5,198 bases of DNA from contig CALARM010000483.1 of the NCBI GenBank assembly GCA_937888925.1, positions 1 to 5,198 of the forward strand. Direction: 5' to 3'. The position numbers were made by a program, and so were the translations under genes. Source of the stretch: an uncultured Synergistia bacterium (GTDB lineage: Bacteria > Eremiobacterota > SpSt-956 > JAKJGF01). Positions 5,194 through 5,198 of this stretch are shown here, piece by piece; the stretch's first letter is position 1; each line of letters opens with the position of its first letter. Under the pieces are notes generated by a model, which searched no databases, was not told where the DNA came from, and saw only the letters and a program-made list of their open reading frames with translations.

Positions 5194-5198
5194 TAAAG

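Noticed and set aside
1..5198. CRISPR array, tRNA or rRNA genes
   Set aside because: No spaced direct repeats of 24-37 bp and no tRNA- or rRNA-like conserved segments were seen on either strand.

Overview
The window is low-GC bacterial DNA with compact, well-spaced genes and clear Shine-Dalgarno sites. The gene content is a PAS/GAF sensor protein, a membrane four-helix-bundle sensor, a benzoate-CoA-ligase-type enzyme, a free-standing acyl carrier protein and an unusual GNAT-like protein. This suggests a Gram-negative, probably anaerobic bacterium of the Desulfobacterota, Nitrospirota or Deferribacterota kind. That placement is an impression from protein style and is weak; nothing in the window fixes the taxon.

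Layout. Positions 1-1729 (minus strand) hold a two-gene sensory unit. A membrane protein with two transmembrane helices and a periplasmic helical domain (977-1729) is followed by a soluble coiled-coil/GAF-like/PAS/PAS protein that runs off the left edge (1-952). The two reading frames are in the same phase and separated by one TAA and eight sense codons. Positions 1730-1966 are a divergent promoter region with a four-copy heptanucleotide repeat. A GNAT-like protein runs on the plus strand (1967-2992). It converges on a minus-strand pair: an AMP-forming acyl/aryl ligase (3326-4846, TTG start) followed by an acyl carrier protein (2989-3231). The GNAT and ACP stop codons overlap inside one CTTAAG.

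The right end (about 4866-5198) has no convincing protein gene. It contains what looks like a large structured RNA on the minus strand, directly upstream of the ligase. There is a compact hairpin at 5107-5152 and a very long stem formed by 4869-4943 with 5023-5107. The GC-rich core of that stem pairs over 20 positions without interruption if G-U pairs are allowed. Most departures from perfect complementarity in paired positions become G-U pairs only if the minus strand is the RNA. That points to a transcript in the ligase direction and argues against a plain DNA repeat. A segment related to one arm recurs between the ligase and ACP genes.

How the parts may work together (inference): the ligase activates an aromatic or other carboxylic acid as an acyl-adenylate and passes it to CoA or to the ACP phosphopantetheine arm. 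The convergent GNAT-like protein could be the acyl-transfer step. The structured leader would control the ligase-ACP operon. The divergently transcribed sensor pair may respond to a related signal, but nothing in the sequence proves this link.
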